A program made the translations under genes and the position numbers. This document shows positions 55,960 through 64,000 of a DNA stretch of 64,000 nucleotides, one piece after another (position 1 is the stretch's first letter; each line of letters begins with the position of its first letter). The notes beneath the pieces are model-generated. The model had not been told where the DNA came from. It searched no databases and was given only the letters and a program-made list of their open reading frames with translations. The stretch comes from Pelodictyon luteolum (GTDB taxonomy: Bacteria; Bacteroidota; Chlorobiia; Chlorobiales; Chlorobiaceae), in the NCBI GenBank assembly GCA_020721225.1, contig DYNE01000006.1, positions 17,648 to 81,647 on the forward strand, given 5' to 3'.

Positions 55960-56956
55960 CAGCAGTAGTCTTCACAGTTTCAAGTATCCGGTACTTGCCA
56001 AGCCCGAAACCGGTTCCTTTCCCGATATGCAGATATTCGCCAAGCCGGAACAAGGGTATATATTGCGCAAGGTTACCGTTCAATGTCACCTCGCCCATCA
56101 TCCCGCCGAGCCTCATACTGCGCTGCTGACGCTGCGAATAGCGTTCCCAGTCGTACCAGAATACATCCATTTTCTCCACCCCCACATCACCATCTTTCAA
56201 CGGTAGTTTTCGACTGTCATACGCCTCTTGTGGCACTCCCTCTCCGTACAACTGATTTATAACAAACATGCGGTGATACAGCGATTTTATCAGCACCCTG
56301 AAGTCGGCAGGTTCATTCATCCCCGTTACCAATGACGTCCGATCACGCCCGAATGAAGTCTTCAACCTCAGCGGCGTCTCGAACCTAAGCGTAAGCCTGT
56401 CGTTGTCATCAACTGTGTCAGGTTTCATAATCTCTTCGGCCGACCGGATTGCAAACCCGCCTGACAGATGTCCATTTTCATAAAGCTGTTTCCCGTTTTC
56501 GTCTTCGACAGCAACAAGGCTGAATTTACCGCGCCCCTTGCCTATCCCGAAACTCTCCCCAAGAATCATGAACGCATAAACAAAAAAAGGCAACTGCCCT
56601 ACAGCACTGCCGAACAGTACCAGAGAAAAGGTTATACGCTCCCCTGGCTTAAAATAACACTGCTGTGTCATCGGTGGCTCGATGACAAACGGATGCGGAG
56701 CATCGCCACCCAGCCGCAACCGGTCAGCAACCTCAGGGACAATTTTCGACTCAAAAACCCGGTAATATGCGCAGGACGATTTCAGAATGCACGGTTCACA
56801 ATAACGATCTCTCGTAATACAGGTCGCTTTTTTGAACGCATAACCGAATCCACCCCTGACCGCCGAGCCCTTGTATTCGGGCAATTGGATCTCCTCCGTC
56901 GGCTCAATGGTAATCCGAAGGCGGGCTATGTTGAGGGATGAAAGTGGGTTATACAT
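55952..56956 (-). CDS. cas6: CRISPR RNA-processing endoribonuclease Cas6
   Basis: About 334 residues from ATG 56956 (TTG 56971 is an alternative that overlaps csm5). It has a RAMP fold: YKGSAVRGGFGYAFKKATC near 30, a Cys-rich segment CITRDRYCEPCILKSSCAYY, and a C-terminal glycine-rich loop GKGTGFGLGKYRI. This is the Cas6 variant common in type III and Bacteroidetes/Chlorobi systems. It cuts the repeat transcript to give crRNAs with an ATTGAAAC-type handle. Confidence 0.9.
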   Translation of the reverse strand: MYNPLSSLNIARLRITIEPTEEIQLPEYKGSAVRGGFGYAFKKATCITRDRYCEPCILKSSCAYYRVFESKIVPEVADRLRLGGDAPHPFVIEPPMTQQCYFKPGERITFSLVLFGSAVGQLPFFVYAFMILGESFGIGKGRGKFSLVAVEDENGKQLYENGHLSGGFAIRSAEEIMKPDTVDDNDRLTLRFETPLRLKTSFGRDRTSLVTGMNEPADFRVLIKSLYHRMFVINQLYGEGVPQEAYDSRKLPLKDGDVGVEKMDVFWYDWERYSQRQQRSMRLGGMMGEVTLNGNLAQYIPLFRLGEYLHIGKGTGFGLGKYRILETVKTTADE

Positions 56957-56967
56957 AATCCAGATAC

Positions 56968-58461
56968 TCAATTACGAACAAGAACCTGATCTATGCAGCT
57001 TTCACGGAAACGATCCAATAGATTCTTCTGTTCGACTGTTAATGGTTGGTGCTGCAACATAACCCACCCAAAAGAATCAAGCACAAATTCTTTGACAATT
57101 AATGGTCTTGACGCAGGAAATGTATCGGTATTCAGATTATAGGCCCCACGATGATCTGGAGGCTTCCCTATTTCAAACTGTTTAATGAGAGTAATCATCG
57201 TATCTTTCAGACAGGAATTCTCTGGAGTATCATCGAGCAACATCATTAGCATGGCTGTCTTGGCATGAAATCCGGCTCCTGCCCCTGTTTTTATAACCGC
57301 AACCCCATGCTGAATCAAATCATCGAGTAGTTTATAAAAATGATCCATATACTCGAAAACAGCGCCTGAGCCTCCGCGCACTTTTGCATGCTCAAGCCAG
57401 TTCCGGTCATGCCAAAGCACTTCTTTATAAAACTTGCGGCAGCAAGAAAGAACATGATCGACAACCGCATCCCTGCATTCGTTGATCTTATTCTGGTTAA
57501 TAGCATTCAGGTCGAGATTGAACAACCGCCTGACTTTTCTTTTGATATCAATCCAAACTATATTGCCCTGCATATCCTGTATACCCGGCTTCCCCTGATA
57601 CGCGATGTTTATCTTCGAGCCGAGAAGAAAGAGCTGTTCTATAAGAATATTCAGTTCAAACGAAAAAGAAACAGCAGGAAGAATTACCTCGCAGGGATTT
57701 CTGGATCCCTGCCCAGTCTCAATTGATGAAAGTGCGAACTGTTTCGGATACATAACACCAAGACTCTCCGCTGCTGCAAGAGCCGAACTGTCTTGAACAA
57801 CAAGAAACCTCATCAAATCGTACTTGACGTCTTTAAAAAAAACATTACTGCTATTCCGGTTTTTTTTCCCGCAGTTAAAAGCAAGATCTATCAACCGATC
57901 ATCAAGTGTTTTCATGAGCCGGCTGTTTCTGCCGACGGATTTCCCTTCAATCTGAGACCTGATATAATTGATAACACTCTCTTTTTCTGATTTTGTCAAT
58001 TGCTGTATCACATGAGTAAGCAAAGCTGTTCTCAGAGCACCCTTGATCGTTGACCCTGGAATATAGACCTGACGTTCAGCATCTTTCAACTGCTCATCAA
58101 CAAGTCGACTGCTTATCTGTGATTGAAGAAAGGAAGGTATTTTGTAGAGTGTAATGGTATCAAGGTGTTCTGCAATTTCTGCCTTCAGCTCCGGGTCCAC
58201 TCGTGAACAAAGCCGAAGAAAATCAAGTTCCTGCCTGATTCTAACCTGTGTTCCGCAATCATCGACCCCACTGAATTCATCGAGCAACTTTTCAAGTTCA
58301 CACAATACATCAGGCCCTTTTCCATATCTAGAAACAAGAGCAAACGCTTTACCCACATCAATCCGTATATAACACCCATCAGCTATTGTATAGTCAGATA
58401 TCTGCAATGTTGCGCCATTACCGATATGTAGAGGAGAGAGTGTGGTGATGGTTTTGCTCAT
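56968..58461 (-). CDS. csm5: Type III-A CRISPR effector subunit Csm5
   Basis: A 497-residue RAMP. The N-terminal ITTLSPLHIGNGATL and VYIPGSTIKGALRTALLTHV near 130 are Csm5 signatures; GAGAGFHAKTAMLMM near 395 is the second Gly-rich region. Csm5 caps the 3' end of the crRNA in the Csm complex and recruits trimming nucleases. It is longer than many Csm5 proteins (about 350-400), the extra part lying in the middle. Its ATG overlaps the csm4 stop. Confidence 0.92.
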   Translation of the reverse strand: MSKTITTLSPLHIGNGATLQISDYTIADGCYIRIDVGKAFALVSRYGKGPDVLCELEKLLDEFSGVDDCGTQVRIRQELDFLRLCSRVDPELKAEIAEHLDTITLYKIPSFLQSQISSRLVDEQLKDAERQVYIPGSTIKGALRTALLTHVIQQLTKSEKESVINYIRSQIEGKSVGRNSRLMKTLDDRLIDLAFNCGKKNRNSSNVFFKDVKYDLMRFLVVQDSSALAAAESLGVMYPKQFALSSIETGQGSRNPCEVILPAVSFSFELNILIEQLFLLGSKINIAYQGKPGIQDMQGNIVWIDIKRKVRRLFNLDLNAINQNKINECRDAVVDHVLSCCRKFYKEVLWHDRNWLEHAKVRGGSGAVFEYMDHFYKLLDDLIQHGVAVIKTGAGAGFHAKTAMLMMLLDDTPENSCLKDTMITLIKQFEIGKPPDHRGAYNLNTDTFPASRPLIVKEFVLDSFGWVMLQHQPLTVEQKNLLDRFRESCIDQVLVRN

Positions 58462-59456
58462 AAATTCGGTGATCTGAGATTGAGATGAAATGACATTCCG
58501 TTATGGTAGATATCATGTATCAGATCCTCACCACGGTTTCGAACCTTGATCAGTCTGCCATAACGCTCTCGTGAGAGCGAGGGAAAAACAGAACCCTCCC
58601 TGAACATCAACACTCCATCTTTTTCATGCCATCGCGAAATATTTCTGCCGATAATGCCTTTCCGGAATACAAGATCATATGACATGTGCTCCTTTGCCGG
58701 CCCAAAGCTCCGAAGCTCATCTGCAGTTGGCGAATACAGCGAAAGAGTGATAACTCTATCTGCCGTTTCAGGCTCTCGCAACGAAAAATCCTCCACCTCT
58801 ACATCAAAAACCCCTTTGCCCACCGATATGCCACCGCCAAAACCGGTATGCTGCAGAAGGCGCAACGCACTGTCAACGTAACCCGTTTGTTCACCACGAA
58901 CCAGGAAGAAGAGACCGTATTCCTTGCTAAAAAACTGTTCTCTCGAAGTATAAAGCTGACCCTTTTCATTTACCTCCAGCGTTGTCCATGTCAAACGGCT
59001 GATGGTATTGTGCTGTATCGTTGATTCCTGTATCCCATGGAAGGAAGAATAGCTCACACTGTCTTTCGCTTTGGCAACAAACTCTTCGTTTGTCAATGTA
59101 CCGCAAAGGAACTGCTGGAAAACCTTTTTCGAGATATACCTGACATGCTTTAATACCTTCAAGTGCTGTAACTTCTGTAGCCTCGCCTGTTTGCTATCAC
59201 TGGATTCTATATCAACGTCGGCATGCAGTAAAGGTTTCGGAAAAAAATAGAACTTCTGCCCTTGCTTGTCCTGCCGAAAAGGAAAAGCAGAAGAAACCAG
59301 AAAAGGTGGCTTGTCGCCTTCGTAATTTTCGATAATTTCCTGAACAATCCTCGCAGGGTAGAGGCGGGCGAGCGCCGTGATAATCAATCCCCAAAGAGTA
59401 TCTGAATGAAGCGCGGTCATCAATGAAGATCTTGGTTTGAGGTAAACGATCTTCAT
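58458..59456 (-). CDS. csm4: Type III-A CRISPR effector subunit Csm4
   Basis: The 332-residue RAMP begins IVYLKPRSSLMTALHSDTLW GLI (residues 3-25, the Csm4 start), and has GFGGGISVGKGVFDVEVEDF near 205 and FREGSVFPSL near 290. Csm4 binds the crRNA 5' handle and holds Cas10. It is 4 bp from csm3 and overlaps csm5. Confidence 0.92.
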   Translation of the reverse strand: MKIVYLKPRSSLMTALHSDTLWGLIITALARLYPARIVQEIIENYEGDKPPFLVSSAFPFRQDKQGQKFYFFPKPLLHADVDIESSDSKQARLQKLQHLKVLKHVRYISKKVFQQFLCGTLTNEEFVAKAKDSVSYSSFHGIQESTIQHNTISRLTWTTLEVNEKGQLYTSREQFFSKEYGLFFLVRGEQTGYVDSALRLLQHTGFGGGISVGKGVFDVEVEDFSLREPETADRVITLSLYSPTADELRSFGPAKEHMSYDLVFRKGIIGRNISRWHEKDGVLMFREGSVFPSLSRERYGRLIKVRNRGEDLIHDIYHNGMSFHLNLRSPNL

Positions 59457-59459
59457 AGT

Positions 59460-60305
59460 TCAACAACTTTTTGCTGCATTTTCAATCTTGTCTTTAATAT
59501 CTTTACCGGGAATATCTGTTTCTGCAAACTCGACAAGGGCCTTGACACAATCCGGAATATCTGCGGCAAGCACCCGGAATACTTCTCCTCCCTGCCTGTA
59601 CTCTTGATTCGTCACAGCAATTGGTGACATGAGCATAAAACGGACTTTCCCGTATCCACGACTTCCGCTTCCGCCAAGCGTCGAATGTTCAAGAAGCCTC
59701 ATGGCAGTTATAAGGTTGACAAGATGTTCCCTCCACTGGTCCAACTCGTTATCATCCCGAAAGACTCCCAGAATCATCTCGAAGTCAAAACAGGAACCTT
59801 GGACAACCCTTTCCATTGATCGAGGATTTGCCTCAGCTGTAAGACGGTCAATTGTATTTTCCTGCTTGAGTTCTGTATAAAGCAACTCGCTATCCATGTT
59901 TTCCCATTTACCCAAAGTACTTTTGTCGGGATAGGCATCACGAACCACAAGCCGAAGTGGGGAGCTCAACAACGAAGGCAGAATTCCGGAGACCCCGCTT
60001 GCTTCACCATTAGTGCTGCCAGAGGCATTACTGGTATCAGGTGTGGTTCCAAAAAGGTCAGTTATTTTCTGTGCAGTCGAAGGCTTGCCTCCATTCACAA
60101 GACCGTGATGATATTCAAGAAGCATACGAAGCTTTCCCTTTAGAGAGGAACCAGGAATATAAGGCAACTTGTCCACAGGATCACGGATAACAGGATTATC
60201 CACCCCCCCGATCTGGAATCTCTCTTTTGATCCTCCGACATGAAGACCAGTCAGACATTCGATCTTCCCCCGAAGAAAGATATTTGCTACAAATGATGCA
60301 CTCAT
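59460..60305 (-). CDS. csm3: Type III-A CRISPR backbone and target-RNA nuclease Csm3
   Basis: The 281-residue RAMP has GLHVGGSKERFQIGGVDNPV near 20 with Asp36 at the expected position of the target-RNA-cutting Asp, YIPGSSLKGKLRMLLEYHHG near 49, a Ser/Gly-rich insert near 85-108, ERVVQGSCFDFEMILGVF, and the Gly-rich loop GSGSRGYGKVRF. Several Csm3 copies form the backbone and cut target RNA every six nucleotides. The Asp supports an RNA-cleaving complex. Confidence 0.94.
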   Translation of the reverse strand: MSASFVANIFLRGKIECLTGLHVGGSKERFQIGGVDNPVIRDPVDKLPYIPGSSLKGKLRMLLEYHHGLVNGGKPSTAQKITDLFGTTPDTSNASGSTNGEASGVSGILPSLLSSPLRLVVRDAYPDKSTLGKWENMDSELLYTELKQENTIDRLTAEANPRSMERVVQGSCFDFEMILGVFRDDNELDQWREHLVNLITAMRLLEHSTLGGSGSRGYGKVRFMLMSPIAVTNQEYRQGGEVFRVLAADIPDCVKALVEFAETDIPGKDIKDKIENAAKSC

Positions 60306-60329
60306 ATAAGACTACTCCCGCAATAAGAG

Positions 60330-60776
60330 TTATTTATCCCCGTAAAACTTGTGATACGAAACAACTGATTCGACATAGATAAAAAAATGATCCAGAGCCT
60401 TGTGGCGTCTACCCTCCTCCGAATTAAGTACCTGCTCAACAGCATTTTTCATACTTCCGCAAAATCTCCCTGTAGATTTATTTCGGCCTTCTGTATAGGC
60501 AAGCTGAGGAAGCAAAAGCCATAAATCCGGCTTCACATCAACAATTGCCAGCTCTTTTCTTCTGTTTCGGAGGTACTTCTTCTTGATTTTTTCCACCGCT
60601 CCGTAAAAATTTCTGATCTGATTCGTCTTGATTTCTGCCATATGAAATATATTGGCATTTTCTTTAGCTGTCGCTATCAGTTCCTCTATACCAACATTAT
60701 CGAGTGAAACCTTAAACTCTGTTGGGGGCGGAATATCCCGTTTATAACGCCCTTGCTTTGGATTAGTGCTCATCAT
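60330..60776 (-). CDS. csm2: Type III-A CRISPR small subunit Csm2
   Basis: The 148-residue helical protein has the Csm2 pattern TNQIRNFYGAVEKIKKKYL and WLLLPQLAYTEGRNKS, with VVSYHKFYGDK at the end. Csm2 fills the inner face of the complex along the target RNA. Its start overlaps the cas10 stop by 14 bp; ATG 60773 is an alternative. The N-terminal 30 residues are basic and Pro-rich. Confidence 0.9.
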   Translation of the reverse strand: MMSTNPKQGRYKRDIPPPTEFKVSLDNVGIEELIATAKENANIFHMAEIKTNQIRNFYGAVEKIKKKYLRNRRKELAIVDVKPDLWLLLPQLAYTEGRNKSTGRFCGSMKNAVEQVLNSEEGRRHKALDHFFIYVESVVSYHKFYGDK

Positions 60777-62934
60777 TTGTTTCTTTTTTTCTCGTTCTGA
60801 GAAGCAGGTATGAAGTTATGATACTGTAGTTAATAACAAGGCCAACCCCATCTCCTTCAATCACTCTGCGAGCGAAATCAACCTTTAACCGCTCAACGGC
60901 AGACAATTTATTGTTATCAAAAGCATCCAACCTTTGTTTCGTCACACCATTCGGGCTGCGAGCAAACACCCAGGTCAACCTACTTATGGCCACATGCAAT
61001 TTCGAAAGATCAACCCCCCCGGTTTCGTCAATGGCACCAACAAGTTGAGACAGTATTTTGTGCAGCAGTGACCTGGAATAAGTCCTTTTCGAGCTATCTG
61101 GATCAAACAGTTCATAACATCGTTCAGCAAAAAGAAGCTGTTCTATCAGAACATCCCACCTGAGAACCTTATCAAAAATACTGACAGCATTTTTCTGGTC
61201 TTGCTGACCACCGGAGAAAAAGACATGGTTCTTGGCTTCAGACTCTTTTTTTCCAGCTTCATATCCTGCCTGCAGGATCGGATAATGCGAATTGCATTGT
61301 ACGATACCTGCTGAAAACGTCAGGTGTTGGTTACCACAGGAAAAAGACCGAAAATCTCTATACAGCTCCCTGGCAAATTCAATAATATTGATCCATGAAC
61401 CTACAATAAAGGCATCATCGCCTCCGGAATAGGTAACATAACAGGAATATTTCTCAGCAACTTTATTGACATGATGACATAAAAAAAGGATCAACTCCCT
61501 GCTGAGAGTCGCAACATGATAAAGACTCGTGATATTGCTTCTATCCGATAGGCCAAAACTGAAAATTGCCCCAAGATTGTCAACATCAAGACGCATGACT
61601 GATAACAGCGGATAGCTGTCTCTGTCTATACCCTTTCTTGCAAGTGTTTCGAAATCACAGATTCCTCCAAACTCGTTATCCTGATCTGATCTGGGGGCGA
61701 AATTCCCGAAAAACTTGAAGCCGAATGCCACATCCGTGACACCTGATGCCACTGCCGTTTCAATTGGCTGAAGAAAACTCTCTGGTTCTCCAAGGGTAAA
61801 AATTCGAGTCTTCTTTCCATCCAGCGCTTCGAGAACGGCTCCCAATGAACCTGAATCTTCGAGAATAATCCACTGCATATCCAGTTCAGCAAAATGGACA
61901 ACAGTAACCCTTTCCATGGAAATAATGCAATCCGCATCGAATACTTCAACAAGCAGACATCCTCGGGCTATACTCCCACCGATATTTCTGTATTGCTCTT
62001 CCTGCTCTCTAACTTTCTCAGTAAAATCAGAACCGTCAAAAATCCTGTCAAAAGAGTCAATAAGTGTCAGGGCCTTCTGTTTTTTGGATCGTACAATCTT
62101 TTGTTCGAGCAGGAGATATGTATCACTGAAGTTGTCAGCAATAGTACCCGGAGCTTCAACATATTCCAGCACAAGTGTCAGACGAAGCTGGAAACAGTCA
62201 AGTAAAAATGTATTGATCTTGTGACGCATTTCTTCAAGGGCGTCAACAACAGAAGGTTCGTTGGGCACAAGAATTGTAAAATGACCACCTCCACAGTAAA
62301 GAACATGAGGCTCCGTCAGACCCATCCTGTGAACAAGTGCATCAGCGATGGTATCATTAAGCAGAGAAATGTAGAAGGAACGCCCCCTTAACTTTTTTGC
62401 CCTGTGTGTTCCTTCACCCACCTGACTTGACAGATTATCGGAAACACTGTAGATGAAGTCCTGGATACCAGATACACCACCCTTGACAAGAAGAAAAGGG
62501 AACTCTACCGATGAACCGACAGATTGCGTTGCCAGCTTTATCCTTATGTCATCAAAAAGGGAAACATCGGCACATTCTGGAGAACCAAAACGGGAGAAAT
62601 CGCGCGCGGTCAGATAGTACAACGTGTCGAAGTAGGCCCAGGAATCAAGATTGCTTTTGAGATATATCTGAAATCTCTGATACTCAGCTACTTGAGAAGA
62701 AGCTGTTTCATCAAAATCATCGGGTACTTTCGAAGTCGTGTTGACAGACAAATTTCCCGGCACAAAATAGAAATCAGTTTTTTCTGTTGATCCCCGATCA
62801 TCATCGAAAGAAATTCTGGCGGTAACGGGGTTAAGAGGTACCGGCCTCTTGTATACCACCGATTCAAGAAGAGATATAGAGGATTCGGGAGATATCATTG
62901 TGCACTTGTTCAAGGGAGTCGTGACTCGCTGCAT
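60763..62934 (-). CDS. cas10: Type III-A CRISPR large subunit Cas10/Csm1 lacking the HD domain
   Basis: From ATG 62934 (AAGG six bases upstream; TTG 62958 and ATG 62898 are alternatives) the protein has 723 residues. Palm 1 begins LLVKGGVSGIQDFIYSVSD near 150 with LRGRSFYISLLND and YCGGGHFTILVPN; palm 2 has the cyclase motif YSGGDDAFIVGS with GGDD at about 504-507. The gene starts at the region that normally follows the HD nuclease domain (ISLLESVVYKRP), and no His-Asp motif or HD-like segment is found within it or upstream. It therefore should make cyclic oligoadenylate but not cut DNA through an HD domain. Confidence 0.93.
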   Translation of the reverse strand: MQRVTTPLNKCTMISPESSISLLESVVYKRPVPLNPVTARISFDDDRGSTEKTDFYFVPGNLSVNTTSKVPDDFDETASSQVAEYQRFQIYLKSNLDSWAYFDTLYYLTARDFSRFGSPECADVSLFDDIRIKLATQSVGSSVEFPFLLVKGGVSGIQDFIYSVSDNLSSQVGEGTHRAKKLRGRSFYISLLNDTIADALVHRMGLTEPHVLYCGGGHFTILVPNEPSVVDALEEMRHKINTFLLDCFQLRLTLVLEYVEAPGTIADNFSDTYLLLEQKIVRSKKQKALTLIDSFDRIFDGSDFTEKVREQEEQYRNIGGSIARGCLLVEVFDADCIISMERVTVVHFAELDMQWIILEDSGSLGAVLEALDGKKTRIFTLGEPESFLQPIETAVASGVTDVAFGFKFFGNFAPRSDQDNEFGGICDFETLARKGIDRDSYPLLSVMRLDVDNLGAIFSFGLSDRSNITSLYHVATLSRELILFLCHHVNKVAEKYSCYVTYSGGDDAFIVGSWINIIEFARELYRDFRSFSCGNQHLTFSAGIVQCNSHYPILQAGYEAGKKESEAKNHVFFSGGQQDQKNAVSIFDKVLRWDVLIEQLLFAERCYELFDPDSSKRTYSRSLLHKILSQLVGAIDETGGVDLSKLHVAISRLTWVFARSPNGVTKQRLDAFDNNKLSAVERLKVDFARRVIEGDGVGLVINYSIITSYLLLRTRKKETNDEH

Positions 62935-63091
62935 TGACAACCTTAACGCAGAGAGCAATCAAAACCTGATAATTACAAGCTTACATATATCACTTCAATA
63001 ACACAAAATAAACATTTACTCCAGTAGAATATAAACAAGTATTCGTCATCAAACGAAGAAATTAATGCGCATTTATCCCAACAAAAGATTT

Positions 63092-63613
63092 TTATTTCTT
63101 CAGACAACCAGTAGTTACCATGCAATTAAAAACATCATTAAGCAATCGCCCTCTGAAATTCACGATGATCGCATTACGGTTGTTATTGATCATTTTTAAT
63201 GTGACGTCGTCAATCCTCCCATCCCCATCCTGAGGAGCATAGACAATAAGAGCATCTTCGTCTTTTTTCTCCGCAAGTATCTCCTTGAGGAAATCCTTAC
63301 TGAACTGCCAATGCACAAGAAGCAAAGAAATATCCTTAGCTTTCTTGATTGTACTCCTGCGGATCTGAATAATATTTTTCTCCTGAAACAACTGCGAATC
63401 AACCAGTATTTCTTTCAGATCATCATACTGTTCATCGGCGAACACCGCAATTTTTCTTTTCGACAATCCACGCCCTAACTGCAAAAGCACGTGAAACACG
63501 CCTTTTGAGCCCAGAAAAGCTGCGTAACATACTGTCCCTATAATATAGACCGTGCTTATTCCGGTGTAGTAAATGAAAAAAGGGTGACTAAAAAATGATG
63601 TTACTGGCTCCAT
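63092..63613 (-). CDS. Membrane-anchored protein of unknown family, first gene of the type III-A locus
   Basis: A 173-residue protein with a hydrophobic N-terminal segment (about 11-38, FFIYYTGISTVYIIGTVCYA and on) and a cytosolic alpha/beta domain. Strands alternate with helices: KIAVFA, NIIQIR, ISLLLVHW, ALIVYAP and NAIIVNF, ending in GRLLNDVFNCMVTTG. The fold looks Rossmann-like. I do not recognise the family. It lies 157 bp upstream of cas10, on the same strand. A membrane effector sensing cyclic oligoadenylate would fit, since no csm6 is present, but no CARF or SAVED motif is identified. Confidence 0.72.
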   Translation of the reverse strand: MEPVTSFFSHPFFIYYTGISTVYIIGTVCYAAFLGSKGVFHVLLQLGRGLSKRKIAVFADEQYDDLKEILVDSQLFQEKNIIQIRRSTIKKAKDISLLLVHWQFSKDFLKEILAEKKDEDALIVYAPQDGDGRIDDVTLKMINNNRNAIIVNFRGRLLNDVFNCMVTTGCLKK

Positions 63614-64000
63614 AGCGATTTATAATCTCGTTTTTTCGATCCACAGGTTCACGTACCACTATACTGAAAAAAAACCGAGCCTCTTACTCTGGCGTATTCC
63701 TGGAGGATTCGCATCGAAAGCTCTCCTGCTGTCCAACTCGCGCAATCAGGTCTATCTACATCAAACACCATGGTTGACCAAATGTATTGATATAACCCCC
63801 CTTACTAAATCGGGTCTTCCTATCCCTTCCCTCTGGAAATCCGCACCAGACAAAGCACTCTGGAGCGATTTTCACGAAGGTCTTAAAAAAGAACATCTCC
63901 AGTATAATTTCGGCATTTTTCACTCCTCATGCAAGTCCGCAACATCTTAGGGGTTTGGAAAATACTGATATACCTATTATAATGTTTTCATATCGCAACG
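63614..64000. other. Gene-poor end of window with a CRISPR-repeat-like segment
   Basis: No confident gene. Short frames with some coding character occur on the minus strand (63649-63771, 40 residues beginning MVFDVDRPDCASWTAGEL) and without a start codon on the + strand (ending CKSATS, stop near 63950). A 31-bp stretch at 63793-63823 resembles the array repeat, matching about 22 of 32 aligned positions, chiefly CTTACTA and GGTCTTC. The region may be a decayed gene or another interspersed repeat. Confidence 0.35.

Noticed and set aside
54637..63613. A csm6 or CARF-domain nuclease gene in the CRISPR locus
   Set aside because: Looked for but not found; every gene in this interval is assigned to cas2, cas1, cas6, csm2-5, cas10 or the membrane protein, and none shows a HEPN R-x4-6-H with CARF pattern.

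Overview
The window looks like a chromosome segment from a green sulfur bacterium (Chlorobiaceae, Chlorobium-like). The sequence supports a Gram-negative envelope (Omp85 C-terminus, LpxK, a DUF374 acyltransferase, lipoprotein and outer-membrane barrels). It also shows a CruA-type lycopene cyclase, a menaquinone methyltransferase, pyruvate phosphate dikinase, a SudAB/NfnAB-type NAD(P)H:ferredoxin module, a carbamoyl-phosphate synthase large chain split into halves, and a nickel uptake locus. The taxonomic call rests on this gene set and was not tested by a database search.

Layout. 1-6.9 kb: end of an Omp85 gene, rpe, the leftward purD-JAMM-carB(N-half)-trpC operon, and the rightward acyltransferase-lpxK pair. 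7-14 kb: isochorismatase-like, ICMT-like methyltransferase, lipoprotein, elbB, nucleoside-type ABC permease, ppdK, and an unlisted 54-residue four-cysteine (HiPIP-like) protein. 14-26.7 kb: uvrA-DUF1003, HD protein, pfkA, polyprenol/DAG kinase-like, sua5, a helix-hairpin-helix/barrel protein, then leftward hisH-hisA-scpB-rluB. 26.9-33.6 kb: sudB-sudA, nikR, an outer-membrane protein and the ECF nickel transporter nikMN-nikQ-nikO. 33.7-46.2 kb: mixed housekeeping genes (NYN-S1, AEC carrier, chelatase-like, HlyD adaptor, hisI, ubiE, VanZ, LOG, ligA, cruA, lolD-like, YkgJ). 46.6-50.3 kb: an arsenic cluster (acr3, arsC, ArsP-like permease, rhodanese, thioredoxin-like, arsR) with two matching palindromic operators. 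51-51.7 kb: a HigBA-type toxin-antitoxin pair. 51.8-63.6 kb: a type III-A CRISPR locus.

The CRISPR locus reads leftward: a membrane-anchored protein of unknown family, cas10 (cyclase motif intact, no HD nuclease domain), csm2, csm3, csm4, csm5, cas6, cas1, cas2, leader, then an array of 15 repeats (37 bp) and 14 spacers. The old, leader-distal end decays into degenerate repeats alternating with 166-171 bp palindrome-bounded elements that occupy spacer positions.

Two non-coding repeat families stand out. One is the element just described (51.8-53.2 kb). The other is a modular intergenic element at six places (7.0, 17.8, 32.6, 35.6, 39.6 and 46.2 kb), built from small hairpins each followed by the heptamer ATACTCC (GGAGTAT on the other strand). 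Four of its six copies lie between convergent genes and one splits the nickel operon. No tRNA or rRNA gene was seen.
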